Positions 21,585-33,596 of a DNA stretch of 64,000 nt are shown piece after piece (within the stretch, counting starts at the first letter, position 1; each line of letters begins with the position of its first letter). The stretch spans positions 40,216-104,215 of the forward strand of contig NZ_JAIQCI010000016.1 in assembly GCF_022378335.1 (NCBI RefSeq), given 5' to 3'. This DNA is from Croceicoccus hydrothermalis (GTDB lineage: Bacteria; Pseudomonadota; Alphaproteobacteria; Sphingomonadales; Sphingomonadaceae). The notes beneath the pieces were generated by a model. That model searched no databases. It was not told the origin of the DNA and saw only the letters and a list, made by a program, of their open reading frames with translations. The translations under genes and the position numbers were made by a program.

Positions 21585-22484
21585 ATGTGCGAGGACCGGA
21601 CCGGGCCGGACGATTTTTCCGAGCATGAGGCAGCGCTCGCGCGGCGCGGCCTTTCGCGGCGGCAGTTCGGCGCGATGGGGGCGGCCGCCTTCGCCGCGTC
21701 CTGCACGACCCTGGATGGCGGCATGGGCGGCGGCGCGACAAATGGCGCGGCATTGACCGAAGGCATGGTCGATATCGCGACGCCCGACGGCGCCGCCGAT
21801 GCGTTTTTCGTCCATCCTGCAGAGGGGCGGCACCCCGCAATCCTGTTGTGGCCCGACGTGGCCGGCCTGCGCGAGGCGTTCAAGGTCAAGGCGCGCAAGT
21901 TCGCAGCGCAAGGTTATGCCGTGCTCGCCGTGAACCATTATTACCGCAATGCCCGCGCCCCGATCCTCGACACGTTCAGCGAATGGCGCACGCCCGAAGG
22001 CAGCGCGAAGATCGAACCGATGCGTGCCGCGATCAATCCCGCCCGCACGACAACCGACGCGCGCGCCTTCATCGCATGGCTCGATGCGCAGCCCGCCGTC
22101 GATACCGCGCGCGGCATCGGGACGCAGGGCTATTGCATGGGCGGTCACTATACCGTCCGAACAGCGGCGGCGGTGCCAACGCGGGTGCGGGCGGCGGCCT
22201 CGCTCCACGGCGGGGGGCTGGTCGTGACAGAATCCAATAGCCCGCATCGCATTCTGGATCAGACGCAGGCCGCGTTCCTGTTCGCCATTGCGCAGAATGA
22301 CGATGCAAAGGATCCGTCGGTCAAGACCGAGCTGCGCCAGGCCGCCGATGCGGCGAACGTGCCCGCGGTGGTGGAGGTCTACCCCGCCGATCATGGCTGG
22401 ACCGTGATCGATTCGCCTGCCTATGACGAGGCGGCGGCCAACAGGGCCTATGCCGCAATCCTGTCGCTTTACGAGGTGTTGTGA
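21585..22484 (+). CDS. Dienelactone hydrolase family protein, exported
   Basis: This is a 299-residue alpha/beta hydrolase. Residues 1-45 form a Tat-type leader (twin arginine in RRGLSRRQFGAMG, then AAAFAASC, which also resembles a lipobox). The hydrolase has the cysteine nucleophile in GTQGYCMGGHY and the catalytic His in YPADHGWT. Classical dienelactone hydrolase opens lactone rings in chlorocatechol degradation, but exported members are of unknown substrate. It ends 1 nt from the convergent ubiG stop. Confidence 0.85.
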   Translation: MCEDRTGPDDFSEHEAALARRGLSRRQFGAMGAAAFAASCTTLDGGMGGGATNGAALTEGMVDIATPDGAADAFFVHPAEGRHPAILLWPDVAGLREAFKVKARKFAAQGYAVLAVNHYYRNARAPILDTFSEWRTPEGSAKIEPMRAAINPARTTTDARAFIAWLDAQPAVDTARGIGTQGYCMGGHYTVRTAAAVPTRVRAAASLHGGGLVVTESNSPHRILDQTQAAFLFAIAQNDDAKDPSVKTELRQAADAANVPAVVEVYPADHGWTVIDSPAYDEAAANRAYAAILSLYEVL

Positions 22485-22485
22485 G

Positions 22486-23268
22486 CTAGCGGTGCGTGAC
22501 CGCCACGATATAGTTCAACGCCACATCGTCCGACAGTTCCAGCCCGCGCATCGGTGAAAAGCCGATTCCGCGCAGGCCGTGCATCGCCAGCCCCGCGGCA
22601 CTCAACAAAGGCTCGAGCTCCTCCGGCGTGAGGAACCGGTCCCAGTCGTGCGTGCCGCGCGGCACCATGCCGAGACGCTCCGCCCCCTCCACCAGCAGCA
22701 GCCGTGACCGCGCCGTCCGGTTCGGGGTGGACAGGATCATCAACCCGCCCGGCGCAAGCTTTTGCGACAGCGCGTGGACGAAAGCGCCCTTGTCCGCGAC
22801 ATGTTCGATCACCTCCATCGAGGTGACGAGGTCAAACGGCTCTGCCTCCAACGCGGCAAGCTCGCCCGCGTGGTAATCGATGGAAAGACCCATCGCATCG
22901 GCATGGGCCTGCGCCACCGCGATATTTTCCGCCGCCGCATCCACACCCGTGACCGCCCCGCCGAGCCGGGTCAGCGGTTCGCACAACAGCCCCGCGCCGC
23001 ACCCGACATCGAGCACGCGCTTGCCCGCAAGGGGGCGGCGCACGTGAATATCGCCCGCCCAATGCGCATCGATCGCCTCACGAATATAGCGCAGCCGCAC
23101 GGGATTGAGCCGGTGCAGCATCGCCGAGGATCCCGCCGGATCCCACCATTCGCGGGCGAGCGCGCCGAAATGCGCGGCCTCGTCCGCACGAATGGTCGCG
23201 CCGGCGGGGGCGGCGGCACGGGTTTCGGGCGATAAGCCGGTTTCAGGTGATACAGTTGCATTTTCCAT
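22486..23268 (-). CDS. ubiG: Ubiquinone biosynthesis O-methyltransferase UbiG
   Basis: UbiG carries out both O-methylations of the ubiquinone ring with SAM. The 260-residue protein has HFGALAREWWDPAGSS, the SAM motif RVLDVGCGAGLLCEPL and the post-motifs TSMEVIEHVADK and GTHDWDRFLTPEEL, all diagnostic. It is divergent from lysC by about 53 nt, leaving little room for both promoters. Confidence 0.95.
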   Translation of the reverse strand: MENATVSPETGLSPETRAAAPAGATIRADEAAHFGALAREWWDPAGSSAMLHRLNPVRLRYIREAIDAHWAGDIHVRRPLAGKRVLDVGCGAGLLCEPLTRLGGAVTGVDAAAENIAVAQAHADAMGLSIDYHAGELAALEAEPFDLVTSMEVIEHVADKGAFVHALSQKLAPGGLMILSTPNRTARSRLLLVEGAERLGMVPRGTHDWDRFLTPEELEPLLSAAGLAMHGLRGIGFSPMRGLELSDDVALNYIVAVTHR

Positions 23269-23321
23269 AAAGGTCAGACTAACAGCGCGGCGAACCCACT
23301 TCCAGCGAAAGGCACAGCGGC

Positions 23322-24590
23322 TTGGCGCGTATCGTGATGAAATTCGGCGGCACCTCGATGGCAGGGACGGAGCGTATTCGCCGCGTCGCCAATATCGTGC
23401 GCCGTCAGCAAGAAGCAGGCCACGAGGTCGCCGTCGTCGTGTCGGCCATGGCGGGCGAAACCGACCGGCTGGTCAATTTCTGCCGGGAGGCGAACCCGCT
23501 GTTCGATCCGGCCGAATATGACGTCGTCGTCGCCAGCGGCGAACAGGTGACCGCGGGACTGCTCGCGCTCACGCTGCAGGCGCTGGGATGCAAGGCGCGG
23601 TCGTGGATGGGCTGGCAGGTACCGATCCGCACGGTGGAAAGCCATGCGAAGGCGCGCGTGGACGCGATCGATTCGGACCGGCTGTGCAATGCCATGGCCG
23701 CGGGGGAGATTGCCGTCCTGCCGGGGTTTCAGGGGCTGTCGATCGACGGGCGCGTGACCACCATGGGGCGCGGCGGGTCCGACACGTCGGCCGTGGCGGT
23801 CGCGGCGGCGGTCTCTGCGGATCGCTGCGACATCTATACCGACGTGGATGGCGTCTACACCACCGATCCCCGCATCGTCGCCCGCGCGCGCAAGCTGAAG
23901 GCGGTGACGTATGAGGAAATGCTCGAACTCGCCAGCGTGGGGGCAAAGGTGCTGCAGACCCGCTCGGTCGGGCTGGCGATGAAGGAAGGCGTGCGCGTGC
24001 AGGTCCTGTCGAGCTTCATCGACGACGACGCACCGCCGGCCGACGATTTGCCGGGAACACTGATCGTCTCTGACGAGGAAATGGAGAAGCTGGACATGGA
24101 ACGCCAACACGTCACCGGCATTGCGCATGACAAGAACGAGGCCAAGGTCATCCTGACCCGCGTGCCGGACAAGCCGGGCGCGGTGGCCAATATCTTCACC
24201 CCGCTGGCCGATGCGTCGATCAACGTGGACATGATCATTCAGAACGTCGGCCGCGAAAAGGGCGAGACCGACGTGACCTTCACCGTGCCGCAGGCCGACC
24301 TCGCCCGCACCCAGGCGCTGCTCGAAGACCGGCGCGAGAGCATCGGTTTCAACCGCATCATCACCGACAGCCAGGTCGCCAAGATCAGCGTCGTGGGCGT
24401 CGGCATGAAGAGCCACGCCGGCGTCGCGGCACAGATGTTCGCCGCCCTGGCCGATCGCGGCATCAATATTCAGGCGATCACGACATCGGAAATCAAGGTG
24501 TCGGTGCTGATCGACGAGGACGAGACCGAGCTTGCCGTGCGTATCCTCCACACCGCCTACGGTCTGGATGCGGTGGACGAGGCGGCCTGA
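23322..24590 (+). CDS. lysC: Aspartate kinase
   Basis: LysC phosphorylates L-aspartate, opening the lysine, threonine, methionine and diaminopimelate pathway. The 422-residue chain has the kinase N-terminus IVMKFGGTSMAG, RGGSDTSAVAVAAAV, and two C-terminal ACT regulatory domains (about 265-420) that bind end products. The start is TTG 23322, supported by the usual MARIVMKF N-terminus; ATG 23337 would drop five residues. Confidence 0.95.
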   Translation: MARIVMKFGGTSMAGTERIRRVANIVRRQQEAGHEVAVVVSAMAGETDRLVNFCREANPLFDPAEYDVVVASGEQVTAGLLALTLQALGCKARSWMGWQVPIRTVESHAKARVDAIDSDRLCNAMAAGEIAVLPGFQGLSIDGRVTTMGRGGSDTSAVAVAAAVSADRCDIYTDVDGVYTTDPRIVARARKLKAVTYEEMLELASVGAKVLQTRSVGLAMKEGVRVQVLSSFIDDDAPPADDLPGTLIVSDEEMEKLDMERQHVTGIAHDKNEAKVILTRVPDKPGAVANIFTPLADASINVDMIIQNVGREKGETDVTFTVPQADLARTQALLEDRRESIGFNRIITDSQVAKISVVGVGMKSHAGVAAQMFAALADRGINIQAITTSEIKVSVLIDEDETELAVRILHTAYGLDAVDEAA

Positions 24591-24603
24591 CCCGTTCGCG
24601 TTG

Positions 24604-24640
24604 AAAAAATCGCCCCGCTCCCATGACGGGGGCGGGGCGA
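24604..24640 (-). terminator. Intrinsic terminator of katG
   Basis: TCGCCCCGC... and its complement form a stem at 24610-24640 around CATGAC; on the minus strand it is followed by a U run (the AAAAAA at 24604-24609). It lies about 50 nt after the katG stop. Confidence 0.75.
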
Positions 24641-24692
24641 AGTGCCGGGCGTTTCAGGGGGGGCGCCCGGCTATTCCGTCACAGGGGCCCGA

Positions 24693-26888
<2,196 letters not shown>

Positions 26889-27057
26889 TTATCCTCTTCC
26901 ATCTGTGGGGCGTCGCACCCCGCTATCTGCAATGCCTCACTTCTAGCTCTTGTAGATCCATCGGGTAAAACGATGCATAATGGATAGAGTAAACGCTTTA
27001 TCCGATTACGAATCCTCCTATTGCCGCAACGCCCAGGCGGGCGTAAGCGCCGTCCTC

Positions 27058-28068
27058 ATGAGTGATTTTGTAAAAACGGCCGCGCTGATGCGGCGCGGCG
27101 CCGATTTTCTCGGCAGCGAATATGCGATCATGTGCGGCGCGATGAGCTGGGTTTCCGAACGGAACCTGGTTTCGGCCATGTCCAATGCGGGCGGGTTCGG
27201 CGTGATCGCATGCGGGGCGATGACGCCCGAATTGCTCGACACCGAAATCGCCGCGACAAAGGCGATGACCGATCGCCCGTTCGGCGTGAACCTCATCACC
27301 ATGCATCCCGACATCATGGCGTTGATCGACGTGTGCGCAGGGCACGGCGTCGGTCATGTCGTGCTCGCCGGCGGGTTGCCGCCCAAGGGCAGCGTCGAGG
27401 CGATCAAGGCGTCGGGCGCGAAGGTGATCTGCTTTGCGCCGACGCTCGCGCTGGCGAAGAAATTGCTGCGTTCCGGCGCCGACGCCATGGTGATCGAGGG
27501 GATGGAGGCCGGCGGCCATATCGGCCCTGTTTCGACCAGCGTGCTGGCGCAGGAATTCCTGCCCTCGCTATCGGGCGATCATCTCGTCTTCGTGGCGGGC
27601 GGGATCGGCCGGGGCGAGGCGATGGCGGGCTATCTCGAAATGGGGGCGGCGGGTGTGCAGCTTGGCACGCGCTTTGCCTGCGCCACCGAATCGATCGCCC
27701 ATCCCGATTTCAAGAAGGCGTTTTTCCGCGCCAATGCCCGCGACGCAGTGGCCAGCGTGCAACTCGACGCGCGGCTCCCGGTCATTCCGGTGCGGGCGTT
27801 GAAGAACAAGGGTACCGAGGCCTTCACCACGAAACAGCGCGAAGTGGCCGGAATGCTGGATACGCAAGGTCTCGAAATGGCGGAGGCACAATTGCAGATC
27901 GAGCATTACTGGGCAGGCGCCCTGCGCCGCGCAGTGATCGACGGCGATGTGGAGAACGGCTCGCTCATGGCGGGGCAATCGGTGGGCATGGTCACGGCGG
28001 AGGAACCGGTCGCGAAGATCCTCGCCGATCTGATGGCGCAGTCCGAAGACGCGCTGACCCGCCGATAG
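27058..28068 (+). CDS. Nitronate monooxygenase family protein (FMN TIM barrel)
   Basis: The family oxidises alkyl nitronates or propionate-3-nitronate using FMN and O2. Visible are AIMCGAMSWVSERNLV, GGFGVIACGAM, VIEGMEAGGHIGPVS with the catalytic-type His, VAGGIGRGEAM and GAAGVQLGTRF, the last two binding FMN phosphate. ATG 27058 (MSDFVKTAALM) gives 336 residues; the frame opens to 26980 without homology. True substrate is unproven, as many members are annotated by similarity only. Confidence 0.88.
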   Translation: MSDFVKTAALMRRGADFLGSEYAIMCGAMSWVSERNLVSAMSNAGGFGVIACGAMTPELLDTEIAATKAMTDRPFGVNLITMHPDIMALIDVCAGHGVGHVVLAGGLPPKGSVEAIKASGAKVICFAPTLALAKKLLRSGADAMVIEGMEAGGHIGPVSTSVLAQEFLPSLSGDHLVFVAGGIGRGEAMAGYLEMGAAGVQLGTRFACATESIAHPDFKKAFFRANARDAVASVQLDARLPVIPVRALKNKGTEAFTTKQREVAGMLDTQGLEMAEAQLQIEHYWAGALRRAVIDGDVENGSLMAGQSVGMVTAEEPVAKILADLMAQSEDALTRR

Positions 28069-28092
28069 GGGGTAACCTGCGCGAAAGGGGCG

Positions 28093-28317
28093 TCAGCCGC
28101 CGATGCTGCGGCTCGTTTCCGTGGCGCGGCGCAGGCGTCGGGCGGTTTTCATCGCCTCTTCGCGGCGTTCGGGCGCGCAATCGTCGGCGACGATCTGTTC
28201 GAGCCTTTCGGCCTCTTCGGACAGCAGACGGCGCAGCATTTCGATCTGCGCTTCGAGGTTGCGCATCTCGTGGCGAAGCTTGGCGGTTTCGGCGCTGTCG
28301 GTTGTCTGCTCGGTCAT
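28093..28317 (-). CDS. Small coiled-coil protein, function unknown
   Basis: This is a 74-residue, highly charged protein. Residues about 10-45 (KLRHEMRNLEAQIEMLRRLL and onward) have strong heptad character for a coiled coil, followed by a basic C-terminus. No signal peptide or membrane segment. I do not recognise a named family. It sits alone between the convergent end of the nitronate monooxygenase gene and pgeF. Confidence 0.6.
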   Translation of the reverse strand: MTEQTTDSAETAKLRHEMRNLEAQIEMLRRLLSEEAERLEQIVADDCAPERREEAMKTARRLRRATETSRSIGG

Positions 28318-28358
28318 TGGGCGCGATTATCCGCACCCTTTGCCCAAACGCAAGTATC

Positions 28359-29123
28359 CTATGATGCAATGCCGATCAGGCTGATCTGACGGCCATATCC
28401 GCCTTTACCGGCAAGCTGCGCGCGGCGATAGGAAAAATAGCGGTCCGGCTGCGACGCGGTATCCTCGCCAGTGATTGCGATCTGCGACAGGCCCGCTTCG
28501 GCAAGGCGCGACGCCACATATCCGGCGAGGTCGAATTGCGCATGGCCGGGCCGGCCGTCTTTGAAAAACCGTTCGTTCGCCTCGTCCCGGCCGACGAAGG
28601 TCAGGCGAAAGCCGTCGTCCACCTCATAGCTTTTCTGCGCGATGCACGGCCCGATTGCGGCGGCGATATTATCACGCGATGCGCCAAGCTTTTCCATCGC
28701 CGCAATCGCCGCGTCGGTCACCCCGTCTATCGCGCCGCGCCATCCGGCATGCGCGGCGCCGACGACCCCCGCGACCGCATCGGCGAACAGCACCGGCGCG
28801 CAATCGGCGGTCAATATGCCGAGCAGCAGGCCGGGCCGGTCGGTCACCATCGCATCGGCATGCGGCCGCGCATCGTCGGGAAAGGGGGCGCGGATCGTGA
28901 CCGCGTCCGCCGAATGCACCTGATACACGGTACACAATTCGGCGCCGGGCATGACGGCATCCACCGCACGGGCGCGATTGGCGGCGATCGCACGCGGCAG
29001 ATCGTCGGACCCCAGCCCGACGTTCAACCCCGCATATTGCCCCGACGATATGCCGCCGCGCCGCCCCAGGAATCCGTGCTCCACCGCGTTCAGCGTGTCG
29101 GAGCGGATGATGTCGACCGACAT
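28359..29123 (-). CDS. pgeF: Peptidoglycan editing factor PgeF (YfiH/LACC domain)
   Basis: PgeF-type proteins remove wrongly incorporated L-Ser from cytoplasmic peptidoglycan precursors in E. coli; older annotations call them polyphenol oxidases. The 254-residue protein has the metal-site residues His in VYQVHSADAV, Cys in ILTADCAPVLFAD and His in GAAHAGWRGAIDG, all in place. It starts 2 nt after the pepN stop on the same strand, so the two form an operon. Confidence 0.92.
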   Translation of the reverse strand: MSVDIIRSDTLNAVEHGFLGRRGGISSGQYAGLNVGLGSDDLPRAIAANRARAVDAVMPGAELCTVYQVHSADAVTIRAPFPDDARPHADAMVTDRPGLLLGILTADCAPVLFADAVAGVVGAAHAGWRGAIDGVTDAAIAAMEKLGASRDNIAAAIGPCIAQKSYEVDDGFRLTFVGRDEANERFFKDGRPGHAQFDLAGYVASRLAEAGLSQIAITGEDTASQPDRYFSYRRAQLAGKGGYGRQISLIGIAS

Positions 29124-29125
29124 GT

Positions 29126-31774
29126 TCAGTCCTCGAGGCTCTTGCCGACCTGCTCGCGCACGTCCTTGGACAATCGGGGCCGCGCGGCGATACGTTCGAG
29201 CGCGGCGCGCATCATCGCCGCCCGCTTCGGCTCGATCCTGCGCCAGCGGCCGAGCGCGGGGACGAAGCGTGCCGCCGTCTGCGCATTGATCGGGTCGAGT
29301 GCGATGACGAGATCGGCGATCATGGTATAGCCGCGCCCGCTTTCGTCGTGGAACGCCGCCGGGTTGCCCGCCATTGTCATGAAGAGCGAGCGAACGCGGT
29401 TCGGGTTCTTCATCGTGAAATCGGGATGATCGGCAAGCGCGGCAATGTGATCGAGCACGTCGGCGTGGCTGGCACTGGCCTGAATGGCGAACCATTTGTC
29501 GATGACGAGCGCGTCGCCCGCATGGCGGCGATGGAAATCGGCGAGCAGTTCCTCGCGCTCGGCCACGTCGAGGTTGGCCATCACCATCATCGCGCCCTGC
29601 CGGTCGGTCATGTTGTCGGCGGCGCGATATTGCGCCTGCGCGAGCCGGGCCCCCTGCGCCGCGTCGGCGGCGGAGAGCAGCGAGAGCGCCAGCGTCTTCA
29701 CCTTGCGCGCGCCGCGGCTTTCAGCCGAAAGATCATAGGGCACCGCCGCGGCCCGTTCGTAAAGCGCGTTGAGCGGCCCTGACAATCGCGTGCCCAGATA
29801 TTCGCGCAAACCGTCGCGCGCGGCGACGAGCGCGCCCGGATCGGCGGGGACGGCCTGCTCGATCAGGAAGGAAATCGCCGGCAATGTCATCAGCTCGCCC
29901 CGCATCAGATCGTCGATGCGCGTATCGTCGAGCACCGCGCCCAGCGCATCGGCAATGGCCGCGCGGCGATCCCCACCGGCGCCATCCGCATCCCGGCCGA
30001 GCAATTCGCGGGTGAGCAATTGCTGCTGTGCCTCGTACCGGGCGAAGCTGTCGTCGTCATGCGCGGCGAGGAACACGAGGTCCGTATCGCTCATGTCGGC
30101 ATCGAGCACGATCGGCGCCGAAAAGCCGCGATTGGCCGACACCACGGGCGGCATCGCACATCCGGTGAAGCGGAAGCTGTTCTCCGCAGCGTCCAGCATC
30201 AAGAGCTTTTCCCCGCCGTGGCGCCGCATCTCGCGGTCGAACAGCGCGATGCGCAGGGGGATCGGCATCGGTTTCTTGTCCGGCTGACCGGGGGTGGCGG
30301 GGACGGCTTGCGTGAAATGCAGCGTCACTGCCCCTTCGTCGGCGTCATGTTCGGCGCGCATGGTAACGCGGGGCGTGCCCGCTTGTTCGTACCAGCGGCG
30401 GAATTGCCTCAGGTCCAGCCCGGCCCCATCCTCCATCGCGGTGATGAAATCCTCGCACGTGGCCGCCTCGCCATCGTGACGCTCGAAATACAGGTCGCTG
30501 CCTTTGCGGAACGCCTTTTCGCCCGCCATCGCATGCATCATGCGAATGACCTCGGCGCCCTTGTTATAGACGGTCGCGGTGTAGAAATTGCTGATTTCCT
30601 GGTAGCTGTCGGGCCGGATCGGATGGGCGAGCGGGCCGCTGTCCTCCGGGAACTGCGCGGCGCGCAGGATGCGCACATCCTCGATCCGCTTGACCGGCGC
30701 GCTGCCCATGGCGGCGCTGAACATCTGATCGCGCAGGACGGTGAACCCTTCCTTCAGCGACAACTGGAACCAGTCGCGGCAGGTGACGCGATTGCCGGAC
30801 CAGTTGTGGAAATATTCATGGCCCACGACCCCCTCGATGGCGTCGTAATCGGCATCGGTCGCGGTGTCCGGATTGGCGAGGATGTACCGGGTGTTGAAGA
30901 TGTTCAGCCCCTTGTTCTCCATCGCGCCCATGTTGAAATCGGACACGGCGACGATGTTGAACAGGTCGAGGTCATATTCCCGCCCGAACGTTTCCTCATC
31001 CCAGCGCATCGCGTGCTTGAGCGATTCCATCGCGTGGCCGGTGCGGTCCTCGTCCCCTTCGCGCACCCAGATGGCGAGATCGACCTTGCGCCCGGACATG
31101 GTGGTAAAGCTGTCGCGGCGGGACACCAGCCGCCCGGCAACCAGTGCGAAGAGATAGGACGGCTTGGGCCAGGGATCGTGCCACACCGCATAATGGGTGT
31201 CGCCATCCTCGCCCGCCTCGGTGCAATTGCCGTTGGACAGGAGCACGGGGAAATCCGCCTTCGATCCTGTCATCCGCACGGTATAGCGCGACAGGACATC
31301 GGGGCGGTCGGGGAAAAACGTGATGCGCCGGAAGCCTTCCGCCTCGCATTGTGTGCACAGCATCCCGTTCGACGCGTAAAGGCCCATGAGCTGGCTGTTG
31401 GTAGAGGGATGCAGATGCGTTTCCACCATGATTTCGGCCGCGTCGCCCGAAAGGGGGAGCAGCAGGTTGGCGCCGCTCATGGTCCATCCCTCGGCCTGCG
31501 CGCCATCCACGGTCAGCTCCCGCACTGCGATCCCGTCGCCGCACAAATGGATCGTGCGGTCGGCCGCCCCGTCGGGATTGCGTTCCACCTTCATCGTCGT
31601 GCGCAGCTTCGTCACCTCCAGCCCCAGCTCGAAATCGAGGTGGATTTCGGGGACGAGCCATGCCGGCGGAGTGTAATCCTCCCGCCGCACGGTGGCGGGC
31701 GCCTGCGGTTCGGGGGCGGCATCCGCCATTTCGGGGTTGGCGTCGGGGCGTTCGGGGTTGCGGGCGATATCCAT
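29126..31774 (-). CDS. pepN: Aminopeptidase N (M1 family)
   Basis: PepN is a cytoplasmic zinc aminopeptidase acting on peptides from protein turnover. The 882-residue chain shows the exopeptidase motif MGAMENKGLN and the zinc motif GHEYFHNWSGNR (His319, Glu320, His323), with the third ligand in SLKEGFTV. The C-terminal DUF3458 Ig-like and alpha-solenoid domains are full length. It starts with a short charged N-terminal extension before the fold and is co-transcribed with pgeF. Confidence 0.96.
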   Translation of the reverse strand: MDIARNPERPDANPEMADAAPEPQAPATVRREDYTPPAWLVPEIHLDFELGLEVTKLRTTMKVERNPDGAADRTIHLCGDGIAVRELTVDGAQAEGWTMSGANLLLPLSGDAAEIMVETHLHPSTNSQLMGLYASNGMLCTQCEAEGFRRITFFPDRPDVLSRYTVRMTGSKADFPVLLSNGNCTEAGEDGDTHYAVWHDPWPKPSYLFALVAGRLVSRRDSFTTMSGRKVDLAIWVREGDEDRTGHAMESLKHAMRWDEETFGREYDLDLFNIVAVSDFNMGAMENKGLNIFNTRYILANPDTATDADYDAIEGVVGHEYFHNWSGNRVTCRDWFQLSLKEGFTVLRDQMFSAAMGSAPVKRIEDVRILRAAQFPEDSGPLAHPIRPDSYQEISNFYTATVYNKGAEVIRMMHAMAGEKAFRKGSDLYFERHDGEAATCEDFITAMEDGAGLDLRQFRRWYEQAGTPRVTMRAEHDADEGAVTLHFTQAVPATPGQPDKKPMPIPLRIALFDREMRRHGGEKLLMLDAAENSFRFTGCAMPPVVSANRGFSAPIVLDADMSDTDLVFLAAHDDDSFARYEAQQQLLTRELLGRDADGAGGDRRAAIADALGAVLDDTRIDDLMRGELMTLPAISFLIEQAVPADPGALVAARDGLREYLGTRLSGPLNALYERAAAVPYDLSAESRGARKVKTLALSLLSAADAAQGARLAQAQYRAADNMTDRQGAMMVMANLDVAEREELLADFHRRHAGDALVIDKWFAIQASASHADVLDHIAALADHPDFTMKNPNRVRSLFMTMAGNPAAFHDESGRGYTMIADLVIALDPINAQTAARFVPALGRWRRIEPKRAAMMRAALERIAARPRLSKDVREQVGKSLED

Positions 31775-31852
31775 GCGGCACTACATGCGTGTTCGGCGGC
31801 GCGGGGCAAGGGGCAATCGCCCAATACCCCCAATCGAAAGGCAGGCGGCCCC

Positions 31853-32674
31853 ATGCATCTCGTGATTTTCGGCCTCGGCTACACGGCAAAGCGGATTGCC
31901 GCCCATGCGCGGGAGGCGGGGTGGGACGTGACCGCGACGGGGCGCGACGGCACGCTCGACTTTGCCGATACGGCCCGGGTCGCCGATGTGCTGGATACGG
32001 CGGATGCGGTGCTGTCCTCCGTCCCGCCGGACCGGGATGGCGGCGGCGATCCCGTGCTCGACACGCATGGTGCGGCGCTGGCGCGGTTCGGCGGGTGGCG
32101 GGGCTATCTGTCCTCCACCGGGGTCTATGGCGACGCGGGCGGGGCATGGGTCGACGAAAGCGCGCCCACCGGAACCGGCCGCCGCGGCGCGCGCAGCGCC
32201 GCCGATGCGGCGTGGCTGTCCCGTGGCGCGCATGTCTTTCGCCTTCCGGGCATATACGGGCCGGGGCGCAGCGCGTTCGACAAGGTGCGCGCCGGCACCG
32301 CCCACCGCATCGCCATGCCGGGGCAGGTGTTCAGCCGCGTCCATGTCGAGGATATCGCCCGCGGGGTGATGGCCGCGCTATCCCATGACGTGCCGCCGGG
32401 CGCGTATAATCTGTCCGACACCATGCCGGCCAGCCACAATGAAGTGACCGAGGAGGCGTGCCGCCTGCTCAATGCCGAACCCCCACCGCTTCAGACGATG
32501 GAGGAGGCGGATTTGTCGCCGATGGCGCGCGGTTTCTATGCCGAAAATCGCCGCGTCGCCAATGTGAAGGCAAAGCGCGTGCTGGGCTGGTATCCGCGCT
32601 ACCCCACGTTTCGCGAGGGGCTGGCCGCTATTCTGGAAGCGGAGCGGGGGGAGGGGGCGCCCGCTTCCCCCTGA
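31853..32674 (+). CDS. NAD(P)-binding epimerase-like protein (YeeZ type)
   Basis: This is a 273-residue Rossmann-fold protein of the extended SDR class. The dinucleotide motif is IFGLGYTAKRIAAHA; YLSSTGVYGD and FRLPGIYGPGRSAF are typical of epimerases. The canonical YxxxK catalytic pair is not evident, placing it with atypical YeeZ-like members of unknown substrate. Its last 47 bp overlap the 3' end of the convergent EamA gene. Confidence 0.8.
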   Translation: MHLVIFGLGYTAKRIAAHAREAGWDVTATGRDGTLDFADTARVADVLDTADAVLSSVPPDRDGGGDPVLDTHGAALARFGGWRGYLSSTGVYGDAGGAWVDESAPTGTGRRGARSAADAAWLSRGAHVFRLPGIYGPGRSAFDKVRAGTAHRIAMPGQVFSRVHVEDIARGVMAALSHDVPPGAYNLSDTMPASHNEVTEEACRLLNAEPPPLQTMEEADLSPMARGFYAENRRVANVKAKRVLGWYPRYPTFREGLAAILEAERGEGAPASP

Positions 32675-33596
32675 GCGCGATGATGAGGCCCGCCATCGCC
32701 AGCACCGCGCCGCCGATCGCGAGCCCGCTCCACACATATCCCTCGAACAGGGTGGACAGCAGCATGGCAATCACAGGGACCGACACGCCGATATAGGCGG
32801 CCTTTCCCGCGCCGATCATGCGGATGATCCCGAAATAGAGCGGGAAGGTCATCACCGACCCCACCACGCCGAGATAGAGAATCCCCGCGCCATATTCCCA
32901 GCGCGGATCCCACGCCGGCGCGCCATAGATGACGAGCGCGAGACCCACGTTGATCGCCGCCCCGATCAGCATCGACCAAGCGAGCAGCGGGATGAAGGGC
33001 TGTGCATGGGCGGTGTCGGTATCCTGCGCGACATTGGCGATGCTGGCGCCCATCGTCGCGGTCAGCGCGAGCACGATGCCGATGGTGACCCCGCCGCCAA
33101 GCCCGGACCCCGCGCCCGCGATCCGGTATTCATGCGCGAACAGGAGCGCCACGCCCGAAAGCGCGATGACCGAGCCGACGATGAACCGCGCGGTCTGCCG
33201 CCGTTTGAGGAAAAGCCAGCTCATCGCCGAATTGGGAATGAGGATGAGCGCGAAGAGCACCGCCACGATGCCGGAGGTGAGGTAAAGCTCCGCCCGGTAG
33301 ACGAATTGGAAATTCACGACGAATTGCGTCACGCCGATGAGCAGCGCCATGCCCCATCCGCCCGGGCCGAGCCGGAACCCGTCCCCCCGCACCGCGGCGA
33401 GGATGAACATGCCGATCGTCGCCACGATAAAGCGATAGGCCACGGCCCAGCCGACCGGCACGACGCTGATCTGATCCTTGATGACGAGCCAGGTGCTGCC
33501 CCAGATGAAGGTCACGAGGATGAAGGGCACCCATACGACGGGTTCGGAAAACGAACGCTGTACCGCGCGGCCGGGGCGGGGGGCGGCGCCGGTCAC
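32628..33596 (-). CDS. EamA (DMT) family transporter
   Basis: This is an inner-membrane drug/metabolite exporter with two five-helix EamA repeats; the chain of 322 residues is hydrophobic throughout, beginning WVPFILVTFIWGSTWLVIK. GTG 33596 overlaps the ltaE stop as GTGA, so translation is coupled to ltaE. DMT exporters next to amino-acid enzymes are often amino-acid effluxers, so threonine or glycine is possible, but this is inference. Confidence 0.85.
   Translation of the reverse strand: MTGAAPRPGRAVQRSFSEPVVWVPFILVTFIWGSTWLVIKDQISVVPVGWAVAYRFIVATIGMFILAAVRGDGFRLGPGGWGMALLIGVTQFVVNFQFVYRAELYLTSGIVAVLFALILIPNSAMSWLFLKRRQTARFIVGSVIALSGVALLFAHEYRIAGAGSGLGGGVTIGIVLALTATMGASIANVAQDTDTAHAQPFIPLLAWSMLIGAAINVGLALVIYGAPAWDPRWEYGAGILYLGVVGSVMTFPLYFGIIRMIGAGKAAYIGVSVPVIAMLLSTLFEGYVWSGLAIGGAVLAMAGLIIALRGKRAPPPPAPLPE

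Noticed and set aside
30020..31852. Long N-terminal extension of the epimerase open frame
   Set aside because: The extension is antisense to pepN; the Rossmann fold starts at ATG 31853.
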